A stretch of DNA of 64,000 bases from Nymphaea colorata. Its lineage: Eukaryota > Streptophyta > Magnoliopsida > Nymphaeales > Nymphaeaceae. The notes below the pieces were generated by a model. It was not told the origin of the DNA, searched no databases, and saw nothing but the letters and a program-made list of their open reading frames with translations. This document shows positions 28,789 to 40,500 of this stretch, piece after piece. Location: contig NC_045138.2 of NCBI RefSeq assembly GCF_008831285.2, forward strand, positions 43,391,115-43,455,114. Reading direction: 5' to 3'. Numbering within the stretch: position 1 is the first letter of the stretch; each line of letters begins with the position of its first letter. A program made the translations under genes and the position numbers.

Positions 28789-29126
28789 TGTTGAAGATTA
28801 TTCATAATGAATTTTACAAATTATGCTTATATGACTCAGCCTCCATGCTGGAATATTTGTTAGATGACCTGTTGTCTTGTAAGGCTGGCTCAAAATATCC
28901 TAAAAGAATTGATAATGTGGCAGATTGCGGAAGGTTCCAGAACTATTTAGTTTTTCTTGGAATCTCATTGTAATTTCTTGTATCAAAATATAAAGAATTT
29001 TTATTTCCATTCATTATTTCTCAGTAGTGTATAAATATCCATTCATCAAATGAATGAAGGTGTGAGAGGTTTTCACTCGCCTTCAACTTTTCATACTCTG
29101 ATTTTTTTTATTAAACTCTATCTACA
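28789..29126 (+). repeat. 5' LTR of the copia element
   Basis: Begins TGTTGAAGATTATTC and ends CTACA directly before the primer binding site. A good TATA box, TATAAATAT, lies at 29030-29038, followed by a short repeat-rich leader (CATTCATCAAATGAATGAAG). Confidence 0.93.
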
Positions 29127-29139
29127 TTGTATCAGAGCG
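29127..29139 (+). other. Primer binding site of the copia element
   Basis: TTGTATCAGAGCG directly follows the 5' LTR. It is the initiator tRNA-Met type site with one mismatch at the second base. Confidence 0.8.
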
Positions 29140-29315
29140 ATTGCTATTTTTGTGCAAAGTCTGTTGTGACTGAATTTTTGTAGGCTTTTTTGGTCTTGCA
29201 TCATTCCTTCCAATCTACAGTACATTTGATCTTTGCAGATTCCTTGTTATTTCTATATTTGGAACTGTATTGCATTGTTTTTTTTCTTTTGCTACTGCTT
29301 TACACTATTTCCATT

Positions 29316-30368
29316 ATGGCTCAAAACGCACCCATGATTCCGACCAATGATTCAAATGCCATCGATAGTTCAAGTCCCTTTAATTTGCACCATTCGGACA
29401 ACCCTGGTGTTGTGCTTGTGTCCAAGCCGTTCACGAGAGATAACTATCCCCCATGGAGCAAGTCCATGACAATAGCACACTCTGCTAAAAATAAGTTGGG
29501 ATTTGTCAATGGTAGTATTCCTCAACCTCTTGTCTTAGCACTAGAGTATCAGTCGTGGGTGTGATGCAATGACTTGGTTCTCTCATGGATCATTAACTCA
29601 TTATCAAAGGATTTGGCGAGTAGTATTATCTATGCCACCACTACGAGGGAGGTCTGGCTGGACCTACAAGAACATTTTACACAAAGTATGGCTCCCCGTA
29701 AGTACCAGTTCAAATCTGAAATCATTCGTCTCTCTCAAGGTATGCTTTCTAATGCTGCTTATTTCACCAAATTGAAGGCATTATGGGATGAGTTGAGATC
29801 GTATGAAACTTTGCCACCATGCACATGTGGTGCGTTTAAGGAAGTACCAGGTAGACAACAAGAAGAAAAGGTAATACAGTTTTTTATGGGCTTGAATGAG
29901 ACATATAATATGATTCATGGACAAGTTTTGTTGATTGAACCACTGCCTACAATTGGGAAAGTATATAATCTAATGATGCAGGAGGAAAAATAGAGAAAAG
30001 TGAGAGTTCAGTTTTCTATTAATCATGTTGGTTTGGTTGCTAATTCAGACTTTAGAGTGAGCAAAATTAGAAATCAATAGAGACCACAACTCACTTGTTC
30101 TTTTTGTCAAGCAACAGCTCATACTAGAGATAGGTGTTATAAGTTAAATGGCTTTCCATCTAACTTCAAATGCAACAAATACAAGCAAGATAAACCACTC
30201 AACCATATGAACACTGCTTCAGTTATAAATGATGTTGTTGCAGGGAATGCTCGTAGTGCTGCAGGAACAGTAAGCCATGGAAAGGAGGCCATCAAAGATG
30301 CAACACCTATCTTGACTTTAGAGGAGTACCAACAGTTCAAACAACTTCTTAAGGATAAATTTGTCTAG
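29316..30368 (+). pseudogene. Copia gag region (with stops)
   Basis: Starts MAQNAPMIPTND and shows the copia gag pattern: FTRDNYPPWSKSM, an LSWI segment, REVWLDLQEHF, and TKLKALWDELRSY. A zinc knuckle CSFCQATAHTRDRC lies at about 30096. The frame is continuous, but stops lie at 29562 (TGA), 29991 (TAG), near 30078 and at 30366 (TAG). A 124-codon frame starting upstream at 29190 begins with a hydrophobic stretch and probably does not use the real start; the Met at 29316 fits gag better. Confidence 0.85.
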
Positions 30369-32872
30369 ATTTCTTCTTCATCTCAACTTAACCTTACTGG
30401 TATCTCTATTTCTGATCCAAACCTTCAAATATTGGATAGTGGAGCTAGCAACCATATGTCCTCATCTCTAAACTTCATGACCAATGTTGCTAAACTTGAC
30501 TCTCCTTATGCCATTCGTTTACCAAATGACAATCTTGTTCATGCCACACATAAGGGTGAACTAAAATTTTCTGATCAACTAGTTCTTAAACATGTTCTTT
30601 GCATACCTCAATTTAGATATAATCTGTTGTCCATTAGTCAACTGACCAAGTCATCTAACTGCTATGTTTGTTTTGCTTGTAACAAATGTTACATTCAGGA
30701 CCAGAACTCTAAGATGATGATTGAGACAGGTGAAATGCAAAATGGACTCTACTTCCTTAAACCAATTGTGAGCAAACTTGTAGCTTTGTCTCTTACCAGC
30801 ACACAAACTGAAATCTGGCATTTAAGGCTTGGCCACCCTTTAGTTTGCAAAAACAGAATGTTTTTAGTTCTTGATCCTTCCATAGAAATGTCAAAAATTA
30901 GTTGTGAAGTTTGTCACTTGTCTAAGCAAGCTCGCTTGCCTTGTCCGATTAGCAATACTAAATCTAAGTGCTTGTTTGATCTAATTCACTATGACATTTT
31001 GGGTCCTTATAGTCAAGAGTCTATTTCATGTACTCAATACTTTCTCACAATTGTTGGCGATCATTTAAGAGCCACATAGGTCTATCTCATGAAGCACAAG
31101 GATGAAACAAAGTACCTTCTTCAATGTTTCTTTAAAATTGGTTTCATATATCTGTTAAAAGGATTAGGACAGATAATGGAGCTGAATTCTTTTCAAATGA
31201 ACTGCAAAAATGTTTATTGGTTGAAGGTACCTTGCATGATCATAGCTGCGTCAACACACCTCAACAAAATGAGGTGGTTGAACATAAACATAGACATCTA
31301 TTAGATGTCGCTAGATGTTTAAGAAATCATGCATGCTTGTCATTAAAATTTTGGGATAAATGTATACTTACAACTGTGTATCTTGTTAATAGAACAACCA
31401 CATCCGTGCTTCAAGGAGAGACTCTACATGAGAGATTATTTTGTACAAAACTCTCATATTCTCATCTTCGTGTATTCGGGTGTCTCTGTTAAGTCACCAA
31501 TGTAATGCCAAAATCCAAATTTGACCAAAGAGCTCGAAAGTACATTTTCTTGGGATATCCATATGGCCAAAAAGCGTACAAAGTATATGATCTTGAGTCT
31601 CATAAAATTATGTCAAGTCATGAAGTAAAATTCTATGAATCTGTCTTCCCATTCAAAGATCATAATGATGAAAAACCTGTTGTTGTGTTATCTCTTTCTA
31701 TTCCTGGTCAAGAGTTGGATAACATAGTTGATGCAACAAACATAAGTTCAGACATTGGCCCAACTGAATCTATCCAAACTCAGTCTGAATGAAGTGAGAA
31801 TGCCCACGAAACTTCACCAGATTCGATCTTGCGTCACTCTCAAAGAGAACGCAAACCATCAATCCTACTCAAAGACTTTTATTGTGGAATTGGAGTTGCT
31901 AATTGCAACTCACCCGCTCCATCATCAAGTGAGTCAAAACACAGTAGTAAATTTTCTTTATCTAAGTGCATGTCCTTTGAGAGTTTTTCTACACCTCATA
32001 AAGCATTTCTAGTGGCGATATTTAATTTTGAATCATCCTCCTTCAATCAAGCGGTTAAGCATCAATGTTGGTGTGACGCCATGGTTGTTGAACTTAAAGC
32101 ACTCGAAGAAAATGAAACATGGGATCTAGTGCATGCTTCAAAAGGCGTAAAATCCATAGGGTGTAAGTGGGTTTACCGAATTAAATACAATTCTAATAGA
32201 ACAGTTGAGAGGTTCAAAGCAAGGCTTGTGAAAGGATATGCCCAAGTTGAAGGCCTTGACTATCATGACACTTATGCTCTGGTGGCGAAGCTTGTCACGG
32301 TGAGGACTTTGCTTGCTGTTGCAGCCCAAAACAATTGAGTGCTGCATCAAATGGATGTCCATAATGCATTTTTACATGGCAATTTGGATGAAGATGTATA
32401 TATGACATTGCCACCCAGCTATGGCAGTGAAGGGGAGACTAGAATATGCACACTTAAAAAATTATTATATGGGCTTCAAAAGGGCCAAGAAACTTGTTTT
32501 CAAAGTTTTCCACAGCACTTATAAACTATGGTTTTAGTCAATCAAAAACATATTATTCTCTATGCACACTGCTTGACAAAAATTGCTATATGGCTGTCAT
32601 TGTCAATGAAGATGACTTGATAGTAGTAGGAAATGATGAAAAATCTTATCAGGTTGTGGAAATTGACTGTCACTATGTGAGGGAACCATTTAAAAATGAT
32701 ATTATTCAAGCAGCACATATATCATCAAAGCTTCAGCCTGTCGATTTGGTTACAAAAGCTCTAGCCAAAGAGCAGTTTCAGTTTTTAAAATCCAAACTAG
32801 GTGTGTGGGATTTGCACACTCCAGTTTTAAGGGGAGTGTGGAAGATTATTCATAATCAATTTTACAAATGAT
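30369..32872 (+). pseudogene. Copia pol region: protease, integrase, partial reverse transcriptase
   Basis: Continues the gag frame. Protease LDSGASNHM (30432), gag-pre-integrase WHLRLGHP then C..C at about 30905, integrase core with NTPQQNEVVEH (about 31253), reverse transcriptase start KWVYRIKYN and QMDVHNAFLHG. The usual YVDD position reads NEDD (about 32610). Stops lie at 31077, 31490, 31790 and 32336; frame changes occur near 31150 and 32490. After the NEDD block the sequence jumps to VEIDCHYVREPF, which belongs near the C-terminus, so the intervening reverse transcriptase tail and RNase H core are deleted. The C-terminal KLQPVDLVTKAL block and the polypurine AAGGGGAG precede the 3' LTR. 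Confidence 0.9.
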
Positions 32873-33172
32873 GCTTATATGACAGCCTCCATGCTAGAAT
32901 ATCTGTTAGAAGACCTGTCGTCTTGTAAGGCTGGCTCAAAATATCCCCAACAGAATTGATGATGTGGAAGATTGCGGTTCGAGAACTATTCGGTTTCTCT
33001 TGGAATCTCATTGTAATTTATTGTATCAAAATATAAAGAATTTTTATTTCCATTCATTATTTCTCAGCAGTGTATAAATATCCATTCATCAAATGAATGA
33101 AGGTGTGAGAGGCTCTGTTTTCACTCGCCTTCAACTTTTTATACTCTGGTTTTTCATTAAACTCTGCCCACA
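32837..33172 (+). repeat. 3' LTR of the copia element
   Basis: Begins TGTGGAAGATTATTC after the polypurine tract AAGGGGAG (32829-32836) and ends CCCACA before the ATGTT target duplication. TATA box at 33073-33080. Includes a CTCTG insertion relative to the 5' LTR near 33113. Confidence 0.93.
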
Positions 33173-33177
33173 ATGTT

Positions 33178-34873
33178 GGCAACTTCATGCAGTGGCAACG
33201 ATGATGCAGTGGTGGGCGTAGTGCAGCGGCAAACAATGATGAGAAGAGGGGAAGACAGATGCAGCGGTGAACGGCGATTAGATGAGTAGGAAGACGGATG
33301 CCTTCACAGGATATTTAATTTTACTGGGATTTCGGAGTGGACTGAAATCCATGGATTGTAATCTGGGTTTTCGGTCAAAAATCCAGGATGACGATCCCGT
33401 GTTCGGTGAAACGATGATCAAATTTGAAAATCAAGGCGAGGATCCCACTTCTACAGTGGAATCCTCACCCGCCAAGCAAGCACTAAGAGTTTCATTTGGT
33501 CATGGCATAATGGCTAACTACTTGCAACTTGCAACATGCTATGGTCAATCAGTGTTAGCTATTGGTTGATATCGTTGCTGGAAGTGCATGCTCGCCATTC
33601 GTGTATTGCATATATATTATCTATGAAATGTTAATTTTGTCTTTTCAGAATGTTAATGCCTTCTCAACAAGACACCAATAGCTAGTTCCATGAGATATGC
33701 ATTTTGAATTGTCTGATGGCTTATTATCTGCAAATAGCAACTATCCATGGTCATGCCAGTTAGCAACCGCGGTAATCACTGATTTAGCTTTTGCAACATG
33801 CCAATCCACGGCTACCAACCATTGCAATGTTGCTTGTATCAAGTTGTTAACATTGTTGTTCTGTCTATCTTCATGCATGCTCGTGATGGATTTATGACCT
33901 GTGCACCATTTAAAATAAGTTTTGTTAAAATGCCATAAAGTTATGTTGTTGTAACATTGATGGGAGTATGGAGCATTATATGCCATAATGAATGACAAAG
34001 ATGCGTGATATTTTGGAAGAGATGAAATCCATGATTTTTTAATTTTTTTTTTCTTTCTGATGGAGGAGTTCAAAGCTTTTAGACGAGAGCATGTTTTGAC
34101 CAAGTAGAGAAGGTCAAGTCTTCGCTAATTAGGAAAGCTGAGTATGTTTCATCCAAGATGAGGCCATTTTTTACTTGTATATAGTCATCCCCAGCACCAT
34201 ATGGTATTTGTGAAAATTAATTGTGAACCATAGATAAGGGAGTTTAAGAAAATGATCAAAATATCGTGAAACGAAAAATGGCATTTGCTTTAACAGAAAT
34301 ATTCATCCATGTCAGCACTTGAGTATTTACACTCAAATGGTTAGGTTGAACATCGTCAGCAAATGATCCATTTAAATCACTGTAAATATTTGAAGTTTGC
34401 TTTTCCTTGTTGTTAACCGAATCTCGCTGTTATTGCAATCAAATAATAGTCGCAGTCGAGTTCTGCCGTCCTTTACATCCCTCAGCTAGAAAATTGCCTC
34501 ACCTGGCCTTTTAAACCTCATGTACAAGCTGAGTGCCAGGACCAAGCTCACGGCAAATATACGAAGAAAAAAAAAAAGTGGAGGGAGGCATTTTGGTGAT
34601 TTTTAGAAAAGATCCTTTTTCAGTCTTTTTAATTTTGTTATTACATTTTTTATCCTTACAAAAGCTTCTTCATATTTTATTAACTAGGGACATTTTGGAC
34701 TATGCTCTCTGGAACACCAATGAGGCATACAGCCAGTGTCGTTTACCTCGCTTATTAATGACTGTCAACCATCAACTCTGAGAGCTTGGAAGAAAAAGAG
34801 GTCTGACAGTCCAGCGAACAGAGACCTCTATAAATGTCATTAATAAAAAAACAAATAGCTTGCGCAGGAGGGA
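33178..34873. other. Intergenic between copia element and GDSL gene
   Basis: Moderately AT-rich. Small reading frames at 33282-33569 (95 codons) and 33741-34103 show no recognised motif and no neighbouring exon-like signals. Nothing supported. Confidence 0.5.
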
Positions 34874-34879
34874 TTTATT
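34874..34879 (-). terminator. Candidate polyadenylation signal of the GDSL gene
   Basis: AATAAA on the minus strand, about 75 nt downstream of the stop codon at 34954, just past the (CT)n tract. Plant signals are loose, so this is only a candidate. Confidence 0.4.
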
Positions 34880-34892
34880 TCGCTCAATCATG

Positions 34893-34895
<3 letters not shown>

Positions 34896-34936
<41 letters not shown>
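34896..34936. repeat. (CT)n microsatellite in the 3' untranslated region
   Basis: About 20 CT units starting 18 nt beyond the GDSL stop codon, transcribed as (GA)n if the candidate polyA signal is used. Confidence 0.9.
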
Positions 34937-34940
<4 letters not shown>

Positions 34941-34953
34941 TGAAAGAAGATCT

Positions 34954-35174
34954 TCAAATCGTAGCGAGACTCTGAAATCCCATGGGATAGCAATAAGTGG
35001 AGGCCGGAGCGTAGCAGCTTTCAAAGATGATCTTGTTTACTGCTTGAGTTGGGTGGAAAGCATCCCAGAAGACATGATGGTCCCTGTCCTCACACGGCTT
35101 CTCGAACGGCAGGCACGTTAACGCCCCACCATACCTCCCAACCCCACAGCATGCCTTGTTTGCTACCGTGAATC
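34954..35174 (-). CDS. GDSL gene exon 5
   Basis: Acceptor TGCAG ends at 35175. Encodes residues 289-361, including a cysteine-rich NKACCG segment and the catalytic block [11 protein letters not shown] (Asp326, His329). The stop TGA is at 34954-34956. Confidence 0.93.
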
Positions 35175-36037
35175 CTGCACCACCACAAAACACAGCCAAT
35201 TCATGAAGCTTAGTTTTCCTATTAATTTCTCTGTCTTCCCTTTATTATAATGGTCGATGGAAAGCATAAAAAGGAACATCTTCAAAGGCTTTAAGAAAAA
35301 AAATAAAAGTAGAGTTTCTAGTTTTTGTTTCGTTTATAACGATTCAATTATTTAACTATACAAAGTTAATTAGGAACCTATCTGTTGATCACTTGCCAAC
35401 TCTTTTTCTCTGTCTTAGTTATGACTTACGAGGGCATCTAACATACATCACCGTGTTTAACAGCCTGCCTATCGTGAGTACCAAGAAGGAGACATGCAGC
35501 AGGCCGCTACAGGGGGAGGGCATGCAAAGGAACCCCGCTACCTGATTAGGCAACCTTATGAGTTATTAGCCTGCTATGAATGGCAAGAACAGACGGTGGT
35601 GACATATACATACGGGGATGGAGTTAATATTGTTACTGACCGTATTTCTGAGGGTTGGCAGCTATATCGGAGAAGATGCCATAAACATCCTGGTAGACAA
35701 AGAAAGATCCAGGAAGTGTCGAATTGATGTTCTTTACTAGCTCAAACAACCGTTCATTAAATGCAGAAACGGCTCTGTTTATGCGCTCCACGCAGCTGCC
35801 ATCAGTATCAGCCATGGCAAGCTGACTGGGAATACATCCTAGCGGCCCAATGTTTGCCACTATGATTTTCCTTGCACCCAAACTGTAAAGTTTCTGAAAA
35901 CAACAAAATTAAATTAATCAGATTTTTATCATTATTTTTACCTGCCTTCTTTTAATTAACTTATAAGTTGAAGACTAAGAAAGTGATAAGGAACTGCCAA
36001 GCTGAGAGTGTGGAGCCAATGAATAATGAAGCCGAAC

Positions 36038-36086
<49 letters not shown>

Positions 36087-36162
36087 GCGAGAGAAAGAAA
36101 AAAGACACTAAGAATTATGATATATAGCAACCCAATAAATAAATAAATAAATAAATAAATAA

Positions 36163-36207
<45 letters not shown>

Positions 36208-36707
36208 AAACACTAGAATTATGATATATAGCAACCCGATAATATTATAAATTGATATTGGTTGAACTATAGCCAACGCATGAGTTACTAGACACGCTTT
36301 CTCCAACGCAAACTCAGGGTGCATGAGAAAAATTTTGAAGATACTTAGGTCAGGAATAAAAATCAGATCCTTTAATTTTTTTTGTTAAAAAATTATTTAA
36401 AACAAAATGTAAACATCTCAATATATTTATAAAAACTATTTTGATATAAAACATATTTTGATTCAAGTTGTTTTTATGAAAAATATGGATTTTTTATTAT
36501 CAAAATGTTGATGCTATTTGGGCCATTCATTTTTCCTTGTTATAAAAACACTACTAAAGTCTAACAAATGATCAACTTAGTGTTTGTTTTGCATCAACTT
36601 ATTCTTAAGATCATATCAACAAGGTTAGATTGTAAAAAGAAAACATTTTAATACCAAAATTAAAGCGTCTAGTTTTTATCCCTGGCCTAACCATTTGGTT
36701 TCTACCA

Positions 36708-36795
<88 letters not shown>

Positions 36796-36980
36796 GTTAA
36801 GTGAAAATCAGACCACTTGGGTAAGTGACAAAAACTAGACTTATTGAAATTAATCATTAAAATATTTTTTTGAAATCTAACCTTATAAATAAAATCTTTA
36901 GATTGATTTGATGAGAAACATATATTCAATTAGTTGGTTTCTTACTTAAATAATAATTTTTAATAGTGGAAAATGAATGG

Positions 36981-37078
<98 letters not shown>

Positions 37079-37441
37079 GTGCTTGGTAGATCCTAGACCA
37101 CTTGGGTAAGGAATAAAAATCAGACCTCTTAAATTCATGTTAAAAAGTGTGTTAAACAAAATGTGAACCTTCTAATGTGCTTATAAACACTAATTTATAA
37201 ATATAAATCATTGTTTAGTTCAAGCCACTTTTCGTAAATATAAATTATCTTTATACTATCAAAATTTTGATGTTATAAGAGCTGTTCATTTTTTACTATT
37301 AAAATAACTTTAATTAAGAAAGCAAATGACTAATTTAATGTGTTTCTCATCAAATTCTTAAGATCATATCTATAAGATAATATGGTAAAAAAACATTTCT
37401 ATAATTAATTTTAATAGGTTTGGTTTTTGTCTCTTAACCAA

Positions 37442-37521
<80 letters not shown>

Positions 37522-40500
37522 TGATATGTAATGTACGCAAAACTCAATATGTATATGCATGTGATCAAATTAACTTGTTCCATTAAGAGCTATATTTCTA
37601 GGTTTTTCTTTTTTGACCAAGCATAATCTGGACTGACCATATCTATGATGTACTTGTCAGTGAATATGCAGTATTTTCATCAATCCCAACAAACTGAACT
37701 TCCAAGAATGACAATTGGCCACAGAAATTCACATATTAGGAAAGTTTCTTCACATGATCATTACCTTCTTATAATTCACCAACCCTACGGTGTAAGAAAG
37801 AAATTAACAGATACAAGCAAGACTATTAATATGTCACCTAGTAATATTTCGATAACAGATGGACCATTATTGCAATATGAACTGGGAAAGTTGTCAGTCC
37901 TGGATCTGGGTTGGCTCATGCTCACCAAGTCTGAGGTTAGGAAAAAAGACATTCATGGACTCAGTTTTGGTGTAGGCAGCTCGGGTCCAGCCCCTTAACC
38001 AAACTTGAACTGACACATGGGCTTGTTGCAGACAAGCTTAATTCGATCTCTCTCTCCCAGCTGAAATCAGCTTGTCAAAAGTTTTTTTTTTTTTTAAATC
38101 TAAAAATACTGAACAAATGCCCCCTTAAAATTCTTCTATTGACACAAAATACAAGAAGGGTAATTAGCCAGTGCTGCCATCTAGTTTTACTGAATATATA
38201 TAAAATTATAGTGATTGGTAGATACAAGACCATTTGGACAAGGGATAAAGCCAAACCTTTTAAATTTATGTTAAAAAAAGTTTTAAACAAAATGTGAACC
38301 TTCCAATGTTTTTATAAACTTTAATTTAATATAAATCATGTTTTAGTTCAGGTTATTTTTGTTAATATTTGATCTTTGTACTATCAAAATTTCAATTTTA
38401 AAGAGCTGTTCATTTTTTAACTATTAAAAAATCATTATTTAAGTTAGAAAAAACTAACTTAATACATGGATTTCTCATCACTCTTGAGATCATAAGGTTA
38501 GATTGTACAAAAAAAATAAAAAATTAATTCTAATGGGTCTGGTTTTTGTCTCTTAACCAAGTGGTCTGGCTTAATATATATAGTTTAGTGCCCGTCAGCG
38601 TCAAAGCCTTTACTGTGACAAGCCCACTTGCAGCCTCACCCTTGCTTATGCAGCTAGGCAGTTCCGGTTGGTTCTAACCAATGACCATTGGAGGAAAGAC
38701 CAACCTGGCAAATATTAGTGACCAACGTTTTAACTCAAATTTTGGGTTTTCTTTTGAGACACAGGAACCGAACTCGAAATGCATTGACCGAGGAAGGTGG
38801 GGAAGGAAAAAGGTAAAAATCTTAGGAAGAAAAAGGAAGTTACCCTCATCTGTTGTGCGTAGGCCTGGACAAGGAGCTCAGCGTAGGAGTCAGGGTCATA
38901 GAGACTGCTTGACAGGTAGAGCTTGGGCATGAGGTAGTTGTTGATGTAGTCATTGCTGCCAAAGACGAGGGCAAATATGGATCTAGCAAGGTAGCGAGAA
39001 AGCGCCTGTGGCTCTTGGAAGAGCAATGAATATTCAAACTCAATGGCCTTCTCGAATAGTGCCAACTGCTGATTAAATGAAACCCTAGCCACCTGCAATA
39101 TTTTCAATAGATATTATAAACTCAGGAATCAGAAGCATACATTTACTACTTCAGACGAGCACAGTACTGGGAAACGTGCTGCGGTAATTCAAAGTGAAAA
39201 GCCAACGGCAGCGACAACGGCCGAAAGGGTGTGAGGAAAGAGAACACCCCAACGGGACTAGATAATGAGTTCTCTCCTGTCTTGTAGATAAAGCATAGCA
39301 TTCACGGGTCTTACCAGGTACGTAGACTCAGCCATTGCTGCGAATGAAACCCGCACAACGCAGCTTCCTACGAAGGGGAGAATACGGCTGAAACATTCTC
39401 TACTCTCAAGAAAAGAACTACGAAATTAACCTTTAATCTAGAGAGAGAGAGAGAGAGATCTAAAAAGTAAGTTCGCTTGAAATTGTGCAACTGGAAGTTC
39501 AGGGCATCAGTTTTCTTTCTCACTGAAAAAATGGAAAGACTTTCAAGGATTGAGACTTCACTTAGCAAAAGACCAATCGGATGTAGACTAGTAATTTAGG
39601 CAGCAACGTGAACTACGCAAGGTTAAGAGGAATTATTAAGACTACAGGAGTAAACAATAATGATGTATAACAATGAACAATACTTCGTCGTTATAAAATG
39701 AAATAAACTGATCAGTGACGCTGCTTGGGACGAGTACTGGATGGGGAAGCCATTGCAGCCAGCTCTCCGCGAGCCAAGATATGCAGCCGCCTCTCGTAAT
39801 GAGATGTTATGGGAGCCTACTATCGTATAAGCTGGGTGACTCTAGCTTGCTAGTTCACTTTCCCTTCTGTTTTGCAGCTGGTTCAGCTTGACAAGACCAC
39901 GTCAAACTGAAATGCATTGAAGAAAATTATGGAAATCGATGTCGACCTTAACGAAAAGTAGACAATTTGATATTGCTGCTCGTCTGCTGAACGTGTAAAG
40001 TCTAAATAATATAGATTGTTGTGAAAGTGGAAACTCGATTGAAACTCTAGAAACAATAGACTGAACTATATATAAGAGAATGAGTTCATGGGGTCTAAAA
40101 AATTGTTTCAAGTAATTTCTCCTGTACGCAGAAGAATGTTCTGCTTTCATTTTATTTATTTATTTTTTTCATTCTAGGTCTCTCAATTTTTCTTCTTTTT
40201 CTTGTCTCTTCGATCATCCTCTCCACAAATAATATTGGTAGACACAAGGAAGAAGGAAGAACATCAGAGCGGGAGTCTCAAAATGGATCTGATGAAAATA
40301 ATTAAGAGAGATCAGTTAGAGCATTACAAAAGGTTTCAGTTTTCAAGAAGGAAAGCAATATGAATGGATGGGACGTATGAATGTTGGGGAAAGAAGTCCG
40401 AGACGAAACCATTTTCTCTGGATGGTACACTCCTTCGTTTTCACTATGTTTGGGGCCATTTTTTCTCTTTGAATAAAGGAATACTTATGTTGCTGATTAC

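Larger units (their letters stand above)
28789..33172 (+). mobile_element. Decayed Ty1/copia retrotransposon, 4384 bp, with target duplication
   Basis: LTRs at 28789-29126 and 32837-33172 flank gag and pol relics in copia order (protease, integrase, reverse transcriptase). The 5-bp ATGTT at 28784-28788 recurs at 33173-33177, so the ends are well fixed. The LTRs differ at very roughly 7% of aligned sites plus small indels (hand count), indicating an old insertion. The coding part carries several stops, at least two frameshifts and a deletion that removes the end of reverse transcriptase and most of RNase H, so the element is immobile. The clade is not determined. Confidence 0.95.

Noticed and set aside
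35494-35727. Plus-strand frame across the GDSL exon 4 region
   Set aside because: Antisense shadow of exon 4 and intron 4; no independent support.
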